A DNA stretch of 64,000 bases from Linyphia triangularis (Eukaryota; Arthropoda; Arachnida; Araneae; Linyphiidae). The position numbers and the translations under genes were made by a program. Below are positions 19,979-31,208 of this stretch, in pieces. The notes beneath the pieces were generated by a model. The model was given only the letters and a program-made list of their open reading frames with translations. It did not search any database and was not told the origin of the DNA. How positions within the stretch are numbered: the stretch's first letter is position 1; each line of letters starts with the position of its first letter. The stretch is from assembly GCA_963978545.1 (NCBI GenBank), contig OZ021729.1:89310466-89374465 (forward strand), written 5' to 3'.

Positions 19979-22478
19979 CAGGGTTTCTTAACCTGTGGTT
20001 CATGGACCCCTTGGGGGTCCATGGGTCATATTTTGGGGGTCCGCCGACTGATCCTAATTTTTAAAATGTTTGCATCAATATTTAGCCAGCAGTGGTAACC
20101 CGGACCTACTTTATTTTTGTCTTTCATTTGTTTGTGAGTAGCATAATTTTTTTGTTTTTTCTTAGCTTATATTATTGCTAAATGCTTGATTTCACTATGG
20201 AATTAGCTCTTGCTGAAGTTTTGAATGCGAAAAATAAATATTCAGTTGGCTATTTTAGTGTTTTACCAGTCATGGGTAAGAAAGCGTTGTTAGAATAATG
20301 TATGAAAGAGGAAATGATTTCATCGATGTATAAATGTCCAAAATGTGGATCACAAATGAGTTTGAAGCCGAGACATAAGGGTATATCCTCCATCGATACA
20401 AGATTCCTTGCCGCTTTTTCAAGTGTTTTTTTTTTGTCTTAATGTTTGTTCTTAATGTTTCATTTGATTATTTGATATTTTTTGTAGCCCAAAATGTCCA
20501 AAAAAAGGAAGTATGACGAAAATTATGTAAAATATGGATTCTGCTGCATGAAGGAATCGGACGGTGTTGAAAAGCCACAATGCTTTCTGTGTGGAAAAGT
20601 TTTGTCAAACGCCAGTATGAAACCGGCAAAATTGATAGAGCATCTTAAATCTCTTCATCCTGAAAATGCATCTAAAGATCTAGAATTTTTTACAAAGAAG
20701 AAAGCCCAGTTTTCGAAATCTGGAACATTAACCAAACTTTGATTTGGTATTCCACAAAAACCTTTGGTTGAGGCATCTTTCAGAGTTGCATATCGTATTG
20801 CCAAAAGTAAGAAACCGCATACGATTGGAGAGACATTAATTAAGCCATGTGCGCTGGAAATGGTTGAATTAGTTTGTGGACTGGAACAGAGAAAAAAACT
20901 TGAGGCTATTCCATTGTCCAAGGATGTGATACATTCAAGAATAGTTGAAATTTCTTGCAATATCTTGAAAGAGATCATCGATGAATTGAAAGCATCGCCG
21001 TTTCCCTTTATTATGCAACTGGATGAAACTACAGACATCTCGAATTGTAGTCAACTTCTTGTTTTTGTTCGTTACGTGTCTGCTGATACTATCAAAGAAG
21101 AATTCTTATTTTGTGAGCCTCTTTTGCAAACTACAAAGGCAGTTGATGTTTTAGCGATTTTAAATGTTTTCTTTTCCAAACACGACTTCGACTGGAAACA
21201 AAAACTTCATTCACTTTGTACGGATGGAGCACCTGCGATGCTTGGCAATAAATCTGGTTTTGCCCATTTGGTAAAAAAAGAGGCTCATAATGTTATTGTT
21301 ACACATTGTTTTTTACATAGACATGCACTGGCTACAAAAACTCTTCCAACCAGCTTAAAAGAAGTATTGTCAATAGTTATTAAAACTGTGGATTTTATTA
21401 GAAGTAGAGCTCTTAATCATCGTCTTTTTAAAACACTCTGTCAAGAAATGAACAACGCAGAACATGAGGTACTTCTGTACCACACGGAAGTGCGCTGGCT
21501 GTCACGAGGCCAGGTTTTGATACGAATTTTCATGTTGAAGACAGAAGTATCACTTTTTTTAGAAGAAAAAGATAACTCACTCTTCGAATATTTCAAGAAA
21601 AAAGATTTTATATGTAAATTGGCTTACCTGGCAGACATTTTTAACCACATGAACGATATATGTCTTTAAATTCAAGGGCCTGATACAACAATTATGGATG
21701 CCACTGAGAAACTACAGGCATTTTTATTGAAAATGTCACTTTGGAAAATTAGAATTCAAAATGGGATAAATACAAACTTTCAAATATTGGACGAAGTGCT
21801 TTTTGAAAATGGATCTCGGCAAGATAGTTTGTTATTGAAGAACTTGAAAAATGAAATCTGTGAACACCTGGAAGTACAAGTTTCATTTGAAAAATATTTC
21901 AATTCGGATGAAATAAATATAAAAGATGAGTTGTGGATTCGTAATCCTTTTCTTTGTGATATTGACTGTATCGATGACATGAACCTTGCCAAAGATGAGC
22001 TAATTGATTTGAAAATAAAAGTCCTTGTTAAAAATGGATTTCGATTCAAAAACTCTTGGAGAGTTTTGGTCTTCTTTAAGAGAAGCCTATCCATTGCTTG
22101 TAAAACGAGCTATGGCAGCCATTATTCCGTTTGCTACAGTATATTTTTGCGAAGCGGGATTTTCCACACTAGTCACAATAAAAACAAAACATCGAAATCG
22201 ACTGAATGTCGAACATGATATGCGCGTTGCTTTGTCGAAAACCATCCCTCAATTCAATCTGTTAATCAAGGAAAAGCAGCAACAGCCTTCACATTAAAAA
22301 TTTTAATTTCTTCAAATTTTTTATACTATTGAAATAAAAATATAAAATAATTAAATAATAAAACAGAATATATTTTGTAATAAATGATGTTTAAGCAATT
22401 TTTTTTTCACAGTGGGGTCCGTGACATATTTAAAATTTTTAAAGTGGTCCATTGTGCCAAAAAGGTTAAGAAACCCTG
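19979..22478 (+). mobile_element. Full-length hAT element encoding a ZBED5-like transposase
   Basis: Ends CAGGGTTTCTTAACC and GGTTAAGAAACCCTG are inverted, with a perfect 8-bp duplication CACTAATA at 19971-19978 and 22479-22486. The 2.5-kb length and single transposase frame are typical of an autonomous hAT. The coding region carries disabling changes, so it is now inactive. Confidence 0.97.
20494..22297 (+). pseudogene. ZBED5-like hAT transposase, lightly damaged
   Basis: The start MSKKRKYDENYVKYGF leads into a BED-type zinc finger: CFLCGKVLSN (Cys-X2-Cys) and HLKSLHPENA (His-X4-His). Next comes the RNase H-like catalytic region, with FIMQLDETTDIS near 21010-21045, CTDGAPAMLG near 21218 and THCFLHRHALATKTLP near 21302. 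HTEVRWLSRGQ follows near 21482. The C-terminal dimerisation block carries FCEAGFSTLV near 22145 and ends KEKQQQPSH. Two in-frame stops (TGA at 20740-20742, TAA at 21667-21669) and one frameshift near 22030 break an otherwise continuous frame of about 600 codons. The gene uses a BED finger to bind DNA and an RNase H fold for cut-and-paste transposition. Few lesions imply recent death. Confidence 0.95.
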
Positions 22479-22533
22479 CACTAATAAGTGCAACTGTGGA
22501 CCACATCTTTGACCTTCAGCAGTGACCTTAGAC

Positions 22534-24107
22534 CAGTGGCGGATCCAGGATTTTCTTGAGGGAGGGGCGCAACAATTTTCCGTGCCTTAGTCAGGACGAA
22601 ATTGAATATTTAAAAAAAGTTAAAAAAAAAAAAAAATCTAAGCAGTGTTCAAAAAGTATACTTCAAGATCATCCATATACATTAATCCCCCCCCCCCACC
22701 TCATCGTCACATCTCCGACTTGATAGCTTAGCGTAGGGTGGTTAACACTGTCCTTTTGTTTTTTCATTAACTATTTTATTTAATAAAAAATTGTATTCAA
22801 AATGTACCGTACGTATTAAACATTTTAGCAAGCTACATTTCCGGAGGTATCGATTATACTGAAGAAATTCCAATGAAAGCGGGAACTTGCTACTTTTATT
22901 TGTGACTAACTAAGTATAAACCTTACATTATACTTACATCAAAATGGGAAATCAGTAATTGTATATCAAAATTTAACATATTCATAAAATATTAATGCAG
23001 TGAGCTTATAAGTAAAAATACGTAGTTTTACTGGATAATCCATAGCTACTCGAGTAATCTAAAGTATGTAGGGAAAAATTGTTTTCCAAAGAGAATGTTT
23101 TACTAATAATTATAAGTAATATTTTTAATAAGGCAATAGAAACAAATACAATTTAATTTTTTATCAGTTATTACAAAACAAATCCCAGTTTCGAAGTCTC
23201 TATTGCCAATAGTTATACTTACATATGAAAAAGTCTAATGATAAAATTAAATGAAAAAGTCCAGTAATAAAATTTGACATTATATAATATCGTAAAACAA
23301 TACCTCCCCCCCTCCCCCGAAATAATCACTAAAAAAGGTAGATCTTCCTGCTTCCCGTGGGCACCCACCGAGTACTGCTACTTTACACGGATAACACTTT
23401 TTACAAAACTGTTTGTAAGTCTATTTCTTGTAAAAAATTGGCATACCTTTCCACTGTCGTGTTGCAAAGGAGGATTTTTAATCTGAATTCAAACATGGCG
23501 CTTATTTACAAGCCGAAACACAAGCACGAGCTAGAGCTGGACGAGTTCTAATGCAATTTATAAAAAACCTTCCTCTTCCTTTCTATCAAAACTTTAAAGT
23601 TTAGCCAATTACCATGTCCAGCTGAATGAAGGTGGTAATTTTCGAGGAGGGAGGGTGACCCAAATGGTCAACCTCTCATTCCCCCCCCCCCCCCTGGTTG
23701 GCGTTGAGCATTACGCACTTGAGAGTCAAAATCTCTTCCTCCCAGCCGACAGAAAAAGGTATCTTTGGTCCTGGAGGACGGGGAGAATATTTATTGATAA
23801 TTCGATCCCAGGATACTTTTAACAGAAAGGGAGGTGTTTTGAAATGCCGTGAAGATGTCTTCAAGAACAAGGGGGTGGAGTTTTGAATACTTGTACAGTC
23901 TTTCAACGTCCGTTTGAATGAGAAGGGAGAAGGCTACAAAAAGAACCTTGATCCAAAATTAAGCTTTTTTCTTTTTTTTTCTTCAGAAATTAGATGAAGG
24001 TCGAAATATGTTTGTAGCGTGAACTTATTTAAAAAAATATATATAGACTCAAGCTGAGGGAGGGGCGCGCGCCCCCCGCGCCCCCTGGCTGGTTCCGCCA
24101 TTGGTCC
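22534..24107. mobile_element. hAT-like non-autonomous element or paired hAT ends
   Basis: Left text CAGTGGCGGATCCAGG and, inverted at 24107, CAATGGCGGAACCAG look like hAT termini; both adjoin GGGGCGC blocks. The flanking 8 bp do not match (CCTTAGAC and GTCCTGAA), so either the duplication has decayed, a rearrangement joined two ends, or the boundaries are wrong. It abuts the truncated end of the ZMYM1-like transposase. The interior is non-coding. Confidence 0.5.
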
Positions 24108-25281
24108 TGAAAGTTGTGCTCCCAAAAATTTACCTAGATCTCGATTTCGTTTTTCTAAACAGTTCTTTAAAACAAGGTTTCTTTTTGCAGAACTATTGAA
24201 GAACGAAATTGTTGTTTTCATTGTCCCAATACAATTTCTTATACTGGGAACATTGTTGGATTTCGCTAATGAATTGTTTAGCGAGTGATTCAAACAAGGG
24301 CATCTGCATGCATGGTTTGCTTCTGATAGGATTTCAGATACAGCACCAACGAGCTCCGATGACATAACGCTGCAGCTATCAGTGCCAATGCCAACACAGT
24401 TATTCATATCTAGGGAAAAACTCTTGCACAAATCGAGAACAATTTGTCCCAAGGCTCGACCTGTTAGTTTGTTCTCATTCTTTTCTGTGCCTTTTTATAG
24501 CAGCATATGCATCAACAAACGACACGAAATCTTCCCGGATAGAGCTTTTAGTGATATAACGTAAAGTTAGAGACAGCTGCTCTGTATGCGATATGTCTGT
24601 CGTTTCATCGAAAATTACGCTGAAACAGCCAGACTCCCTCACCCAACTTAGTATTGTGGCCAATATTTCTTGACCACAGCACTCAATTAACTCATTTTGT
24701 GTATTTTTTCCAATATATGTGGCTTTTGCAGATGCATTTTCGAGGTGTTGTTTCAGTGTAGTATCACCTGCTGCCATTCGAAATCTCAACAACTCTCGAA
24801 AGTTGCCTTCATTGGTGAAACTTTCATTCTGTTGGAGCAAACTGCCGTCATCTCTATGTCCACGTAGAGGTATATTTTGTCTACCCAAAAATATTATACT
24901 TTCAACAATTGGCTGCAGCCTTTCTCTGTTTTCTTTAATTTGTTGTAACCTTTGCGATATTACTTTATTCATAACAGACTCTTCTGGCATTGTATAAGCT
25001 TTTACAAAATGTTTACCGGCTTCCACAGACTGCTTATGGTAAACATTGTTTTCGTGTGTCTGAAGACAGCCATCTTTACCAAGAAGTTTTGCAAAAGAGA
25101 CAACCGCCTTGGTCACAAAGGATTGCAATGACACTCCTTTGGTGTGGCCACAGCAATCTTGTGCAAAGAGTACACAGTATTTACAAAATAAACCGCGGTG
25201 GGTTTTCGAAAAAGCAGGCCAATGTTTACTCTCTAAGTGATTTCTACCTAAATATCTTTTAACGTCTTTCCCATTTTTTCT

Positions 25282-25425
25282 AGACCGCGAGAGGTTGCGG
25301 GTTCGAGTCCCGTGTTGGCATGGGTGTTTGTAAATGTATGTTGGCTTGTCTAATGACGAATGTTTCGGCGCATTATAGCCCTCGTGTTGCTGACGGCGCC
25401 AGATAATCTGAAAACAACCAACCAA
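25282..25425 (+). mobile_element. 5'-truncated SINE inserted in-frame in the transposase exon
   Basis: Lacks the A-box; starts AGACCGCGAG and runs to AACAACCAACCAA. It is flanked by the 12-bp duplication CCCATTTTTTCT at 25270-25281 and 25426-25437. Insert plus duplication is 156 bp (52 codons). Read antisense it has no stop, so the transposase frame continues through it. Confidence 0.95.
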
Positions 25426-25738
25426 CCCATTTTTTCTATGGATGGAATATGGGAAATCAAAGTCCTTTGGAGGTTCCCAATGATTTTTCAAAATATTGAA
25501 TTTTGTAAAGTCATCAAGAGATTTTCCAATAAAAAGTCCAACATCATCGAAGTACGAAAAACTTGCCAGAGTTTTAGGATCAGACTTGCTAGTTTTTTCA
25601 GAATTGGAGTGGCTTTCATTTGAAGGTATTGTAGAAGAATCTAAGTATTATTTCGGGATCGACAGATTCACTCTCGTTGGAATTTCTCGACAATTTTTCA
25701 ATATTGGAATTTGTTGGATGGCAATTTAGTTCATTACT

Positions 25739-26649
25739 CTAAGAGAAAATGAAAATAAATTGTATTTAATTCGATTGTCACATCAATAAATTGTTAGCGA
25801 TTGTTATTTTATTAAAAAGTTATAAATTTTGGGTCTTTCAATTGTTACACGTTTTTAGTAAATTTTTATCAGCTCTTGTCAAAAATAGTAAACACATCAC
25901 AACCTTTTAAGCAACCTCTTCACCTTCCCGTATAGTAACTCTTTATTGTTTTCGCCTTAGTGAGAAAGGAAATCGCCAAATTTCGAAAACAATCGGTTGG
26001 TTGGTTATATTCAGATTATCTGGCGCCGTCAGCAACACGAGGGCTATAATGCGCCGAAACATTCGTCATTAGACAAGCCAACATACATTTACAAACACCC
26101 ATGCCAAACACGGGACTCGAACCCGTAACCACGCGGTCTAGAAGCTAGCACGCTAACCACTATACCGTTTGATCGGCCGAAAACAATCGGTAACTGATGC
26201 ATGTACTCTATTAAAAAAAATTTCCAATACTTTTATCTCATATGAATTTAAAGAGCTTTATTACATGAGAACGATAAAATATTCTATTTAGCACTAAAGT
26301 TACACAATATGAAGCGAGGCAAAAATATCACCAAAATATTTGGCAGCACTGTATATACATATAAACATTTATTTTATTTAATTCATTTCTAAATAAAATA
26401 AGCAGTAAAATAAAAAGACGTCAAAGTTCTTATTAAAACTCGTAGCATAAGAATAATGTAAATTTTTTAAAATTATAAATTTAAACTTAAACTAGAAATC
26501 CAAATTAGTGCAATAAAATATTTTTAGATATTGGCAAAAAAATTACTAAACACATAAAATCAGACGTAACTTTTAAGTTTTAAAAACGTAATGGATAAAT
26601 ATGATTTATGTATAAATTTCCTAAGTATTAAGTATGGAATTTTACTTAC
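25739..26649 (-). other. Probable intron of the ZMYM1-like transposase
   Basis: Minus-strand GTAAGT at 26649-26644 and TTTTCTCTTAG ending at 25739 are good donor and acceptor signals. The sequence between is AT-rich and frame-poor and contains a full SINE. Exon phase matches on both sides. Splicing is inferred from sequence only. Confidence 0.65.
25998..26177 (-). mobile_element. tRNA-derived SINE, full length, in the transposase intron
   Basis: Complete head, body and tail in minus orientation. A 14-bp duplication CGAAAACAATCGGT lies at 25984-25997 and 26178-26191, the longest in this set. Confidence 0.95.
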
Positions 26650-26915
26650 ATGTATAGAAGCAGGTTCGTCGCATTTCTTTTTAGAGAAGTATTTAAAAAT
26701 GCTCTCATTTTTTCTTTTTGAATACATATTGTAGATATTCGTCACTAATTACTCGAGGAATGATCACGAAATCTTTAAGCAACGAATAAAAGTGTTGCTA
26801 GTTCAACAGATATTTTCACAATAAATGGCCTGTCTAAACTAGTTACCATAAAATGGGGTGAATCGGAACACTTTTCAACTTTCAAAGTAAAAATCGGGTG
26901 TAGAAACACCTAGTT

Positions 26916-26956
26916 CGTTAACGAACATATTTTTATATAACGTTCGTTAACGAACA
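26916..26956. repeat. Two copies of palindrome GTTCGTTAACGAAC
   Basis: The 14-bp perfect palindrome GTTCGTTAACGAAC occurs twice, each followed by ATATTTTT, inside the TA-flanked element near its left end. The spacing would suit a dimeric DNA-binding protein, but the role is unknown. Confidence 0.85.
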
Positions 26957-27052
26957 TATTTTTGACCTTGAAACTTGGGAAACTTTTGAATTTTTTCATG
27001 GTGTTCCGATTCATCCCGCAGAAAGGGGTGATAAAGGGGTGATAACACTGGC

Positions 27053-27117
27053 AAATAAGATCAGACATAAATTGTAACGAGTGTTCCACTCGTTACAATT
27101 TATGTCTGATCTTATTT
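27053..27117. repeat. Perfect 31-bp inverted repeat with 3-bp loop
   Basis: Left arm 27053-27083 (AAATAAGATCAGACATAAAT onward) and right arm 27087-27117 are exact reverse complements separated by TTC. Confidence 0.97.
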
Positions 27118-28449
27118 AAGTGTTTACAGGGTGACAAAAAACAAGTAATAATGTATTATGGTAAATAGGAACACAAAATTATCATTAAAAAATCATTTAA
27201 TATGACGGATAAAATTTGTTTTTGTCAATTATTGCCAAAACAAATCATATGTTTGAAAGCGTATCAACTCTTCTTCTAACTCATCCAAATAGTCTTTAAA
27301 ATTAATAATATTTTTTAATCTACTTTATGACTGCAAATTCCTTAAAATATCCTTTAATATTCCTTTAAAAAAGCATCCTCTTTTGAAAAAATATCTTCAT
27401 TTATAGCCGCTTTTTATAAAACACACTTATATAGCAATAATCTTGTGGATGTAAAACTTTGTTTATCTTCATACATTTTTCCCATACAACTTAAAGATAA
27501 CGAAGTCATTTAGAACCACTGGAACAATCACTGCCATGCGGAAACTAGGCTCCTCTTCTGACATTTATTCAAGCCACAAATCTTGATTACTGTCTTGAAG
27601 GGAGTAATTCGACTCTCCTTCAGTCGTTGAATCTTGTGTGGAACATAATCTTGCCAAAAACAGTTTTTTAATATCACTTTTCAAGTGTTCCGATTCACCC
27701 CGCAGATCTCAAAATCGAGACGTGTCAAATATAAAAATTCGTAAAATAAAAAGTTTTTAAAACCAAGTTAAATTAAGTATGGCATGTTGTTGTGGATGTT
27801 TATACTTATCTAAAAATATATTAGTTAAGTCTATAACAGGTATATGTTAGTAATTACGGGATAAGTTTTGGAGAGGTTAAAACTCATTAGATTGTATGCA
27901 CGTTGTTTCAGAATATTTTTTTTAAAAACGTACAATGTTGAAAACCCCATAAAATATATGTACCAAGATTCCAAACATGTTAGCCAAATAAAAAAAATAT
28001 ATATAATTAATAAAACTGCTTTATTTGTGTAAAATAATAATTTCTTTGTAATTTCATGAAGTTTCGTTCCGATTCACCCCATTTTACGTTATAACAATAA
28101 CACAGTACCGATTCCAAGCCCACGTGACAAAAGTCACACACTAGTCCAGACATCACGTGTTGAAAAATAATTACCCTCGGCGCCATGGTTGCTTAGAAGA
28201 GCATGATTGTTCCAAAAAGGGGAAAAATGAAATCGTTGTTTGGGAGAGGGGTGGTCACTACCTGAGTACCTTGTATGTTGTGTACCGCGTATTGTACTTA
28301 AATACATTTAAAACCAGGGTTTTTTCTGAGGGGGGCTATAATTCTTTGTACTGTAAAGAAAAAATTTACGTTAATGAAGTTGTGCTTAAAAATCTGTTTA
28401 AACTGGAGATTCTCAAAGAATTTTGGGATATTCGAAAGGGCTAGGGAAG

Positions 28450-28506
28450 AAGAGGGAACCCTTCAGGGGGGGGGGCATGCCCCCCCCCCCTTGAAGCCGC
28501 CAATGT
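28450..28506. repeat. G/C-rich palindromic block with hAT-like end
   Basis: A run of G, then CATGC, then a run of C, ending TTGAAGCCGCCAATG. The inverted CATTGGCGG edge resembles hAT ends, but I could not find the partner end or a duplication. Confidence 0.4.
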
Positions 28507-28825
28507 CAATCGTAATACGTATAACATATATATGCGCCTTGTAAAATAGCGAAAATTCAATTAAATATCCAGTTTCGATGTTTATAGTTCAACAACTTCT
28601 ACTAAAATATATAATTTTCATTCTATTAATTTTTTTTTAAAATAATATTTAGGAATCCAGTTGTGTAGAGAAACGGGAATCCACAATTCGCGTTTTCCAA
28701 ATATTCATTCGTATAAAAATCAAATTCATGTAACAATTTAATGTTTTATCTGGATGTGATGTCATTTACACACTCATCAAATGTCTCTTCTACCTAAATA
28801 GAGACAAAAGGGTGTTGTTTGTACC

Positions 28826-31200
28826 CAGGCTCGGCCTGGCCCACATATCCCGGTGCGCCCTCTCCAAAACCTTGGCACGGCGCCCTGCGAGAACAGTGGA
28901 AAAAATTTCACATAAATAGAGATCTTAAATTTAAATAATTAAGTTTTTGATTTTAAAGTGAGTTTATCTGTATCTTTGAAGATGGAATAAAAGTAAAATG
29001 TAAACTTTGAATTGTAGTCAAGTTTCACATATCACTATCGGAACAGAACACAGCATATATTAATTAAGCGATTTGGTTTTTCTTTTCCCGATGAAATGAA
29101 GCTGAATGTGCACCGTAATTTCCAGCTACATTTTTTTTATATAAATTAAGGCTGTATGGATTGGGATAGGGGGGGGGGGGGAATGCGTAATGTTACTTTA
29201 TACAAATGTAAATTAATACTTTTTTTTATCAAATAATTGCGTAATTTTTCTCTCTCAAGCAATACTGGCTTTTCGGCTGAAAATGTAGCAATAAATTGGA
29301 AATTGCAGACAACAATAGGCATGATGTATATCTTTCGGATTAAGTAGACGCTGGGATAAAAAATAGTATATAGAAGACCATATTAACTCTATATTTTGTT
29401 AACAATGTGTTTTAAATAATTTTTAAACTCTTAGCTCTTCTTTTATAAAGTTGACAGTTCACTAAGCAAACTTAATCACATTTTAGTTAACCTGAATATT
29501 ATAAACTATTCACAAAAGCAATTAAAGGAATTTTTTACGTTGTTATTGAAATTACTAAAAAATACATTTGCATACAGGGGAAAACACTTAAGGACATTTA
29601 AATTTTTAACCGTAAACGTATTCCATATATTTTCCGACCAATTCATGAGACAGTTAAGAAATTTTAATTTTTTCAGTTTCATAAAACAACGGTAAAAAAA
29701 ATTTCATCAATAAATTTCAGTTATTATCAAAAATAATAAGATTCATATTTAATCTTGTAGTTATTTCATTTCAGGGAGGTTAAATTCACTGAAAATGACA
29801 ACTGCTCATTTCGCTCTGTGAATTATTTTTTTTACTAATACATTAATTTATTTCTTCATCTGTATTAAAATCATTTATAACTTTTTGCTATATTTTTCTT
29901 TTTTGAGTTATTAATTAAAGTCTGTGGTACACACTATTTTAAGACATCATCAACTATTCATAAAGCTCTTTAATTTCGTAACGATAAACGTATTCTACGT
30001 AAAAAGTTAACTGATCATTAAAAATCTGCAAAAATTGCAAATTATAAATGTATCATGTTTTAACCCTTTGTTAGTTTGCGCAGTTGACAAATGTCCCCTA
30101 CTATCAATCTATTGATAAATTGATTGTAGGGCAGCCCATGATCAAAGCATACGTACAGTTTTTATCAAGTTATTTCAAAAATATTTTTTAATTCTTACTT
30201 TTACTCTGTTCAATAATGTTGTGTTTTCAATTAAAATACCCACTTACTTTGATATTTGGTCACGAATTTAAATGCATGCGCGAAAATTTGAATTTGGGGG
30301 ACATTTTTCATCCACGTGACTAACCGCAAGACAAAAGGTCGCGCGTCTAACCAGGAGTCTAATCTAGTCGATAGCGAAGTTATCATAAAAAGGTTGTGTG
30401 AAAACAACTTTGAAATGAGGCAGCTTCATGCTTTTTAAAATAGCTCAGTAATAGGGAACATTTAATCGTTTTTTGTATCTTAATTAGTCATCATTATGTG
30501 CAATTTGTGTTTTGTATTGTAACTTGAAATGCTACACATAAAAATAACTGCTTTCACTCTATTCTGTTCATTTCTATATGTCTGGGGATGTGCCGCATTG
30601 AGGCATCACGGTTAGTCTGGACCCACTGACAGTCATGCACGTATATATACGTCATTTGATCCCCAGTTTTTTCACCAATACACAACATTTTTAAATTTAT
30701 AAATAAATTTTAAAATAAAATATTTTTTGAATATTTTTATTAGGATGATAGAACCTATCCAAAAGAAACTAAATAAAAATAATTAAAAAAAAATTATGTA
30801 TTTGAATTAGAAATATAATTTAAAATTTACGGCAGGTAAAAAAACTGTAGAATTTCGTCCATTCCCATGACCGTCAGTGGGTTAATTAACCGTGATGCCG
30901 TAGTGGCTCATGAAAAATGAGTGAGTTTATTCATTGGTGTGAGACAGGGTCGTAGTTGGGGGGGGGGGGATCCCAGGGACGCCCCCCCCCCTCGAAATTC
31001 TGTGAAATCTTATTTTACCACTTCCTCCTTTTTTTTTGTGTGTGTGTAACTTGTTATGTGTATTTAATCAAGTCTTCGACCATAATCCCCCCCCCCCCTT
31101 CTTCACCGAAAAGAAAACCTACGAGCTTGGTGTGAGAAGGGGTAAGGCGCCCTCTGGAATATTGGTCCACCGCCCTCAAAGGTGACCCAGGCCGCCCCTG
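28826..31200. mobile_element. Non-autonomous hAT element
   Basis: Begins CAGGCTCGGCCTGG and ends CCAGGCCGCCCCTG; the 8-bp duplication TTTGTACC is perfect at 28818-28825 and 31201-31208. Both ends sit in GC-rich text with GGCGCCCT. The 2.4-kb interior is AT-rich without a readable transposase and contains a smaller inverted-repeat element (30603-30898) and two G or C homopolymer blocks. Confidence 0.94.
30603..30898. mobile_element. Short inverted-repeat element (MITE) nested in the hAT element
   Basis: GCATCACGGTTA and CCCACTGACAGTCATG on the left mirror CATGACCGTCAGTGGG and TAACCGTGATGC on the right, with a non-coding AT-rich centre. TTAA is present at the right end, which would fit piggyBac, but the left counterpart is not TTAA. 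Confidence 0.7.
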
Positions 31201-31208
31201 TTTGTACC

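Larger units (their letters stand above)
24112..26745 (-). pseudogene. ZMYM1-like hAT transposase with probable intron, SINE-interrupted
   Basis: On the minus strand, exon 1 (26745 or 26727 down to 26650) reads MYSKRKNESIFKYFSKKKCD, ending at a GTAAGT donor. Exon 2 starts at 25738 after a TAG acceptor; the join keeps phase 0 and gives an acidic linker (ESESVDPE). Then come FDDVGLFIGKSLDDF, NHWEPPKDFDFPYS and a TTF-type zinc finger region with FCKYCVLFAQDCCGH. FRMAAGDTTLKQHLE, CCGQEILATI and the catalytic FSVIFDETTDIS follow, then (after a frameshift near 24465) CVGIGTDSCSVMS and HACRCPCLNHSLNNSL. The gene is cut off at 24112, lacking the C-terminal dimerisation part. One frameshift near 25650, one near 24465 and an in-frame SINE are visible. 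Confidence 0.88.
26851..28084. mobile_element. TA-flanked TIR element (mariner/pogo-like), non-coding
   Basis: Ends AAATGGGGTGAATCGGAAC and GTTCCGATTCACCCCATTT are inverted, with TA on both sides (26849-26850, 28085-28086). Internal copies of the GTGTTCCGATTCACCCCGCAG type occur near 27002 and 27686. It contains a 31-bp perfect hairpin (27053-27117) and a doubled 14-bp palindrome near 26915. No transposase frame was read. Confidence 0.88.
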
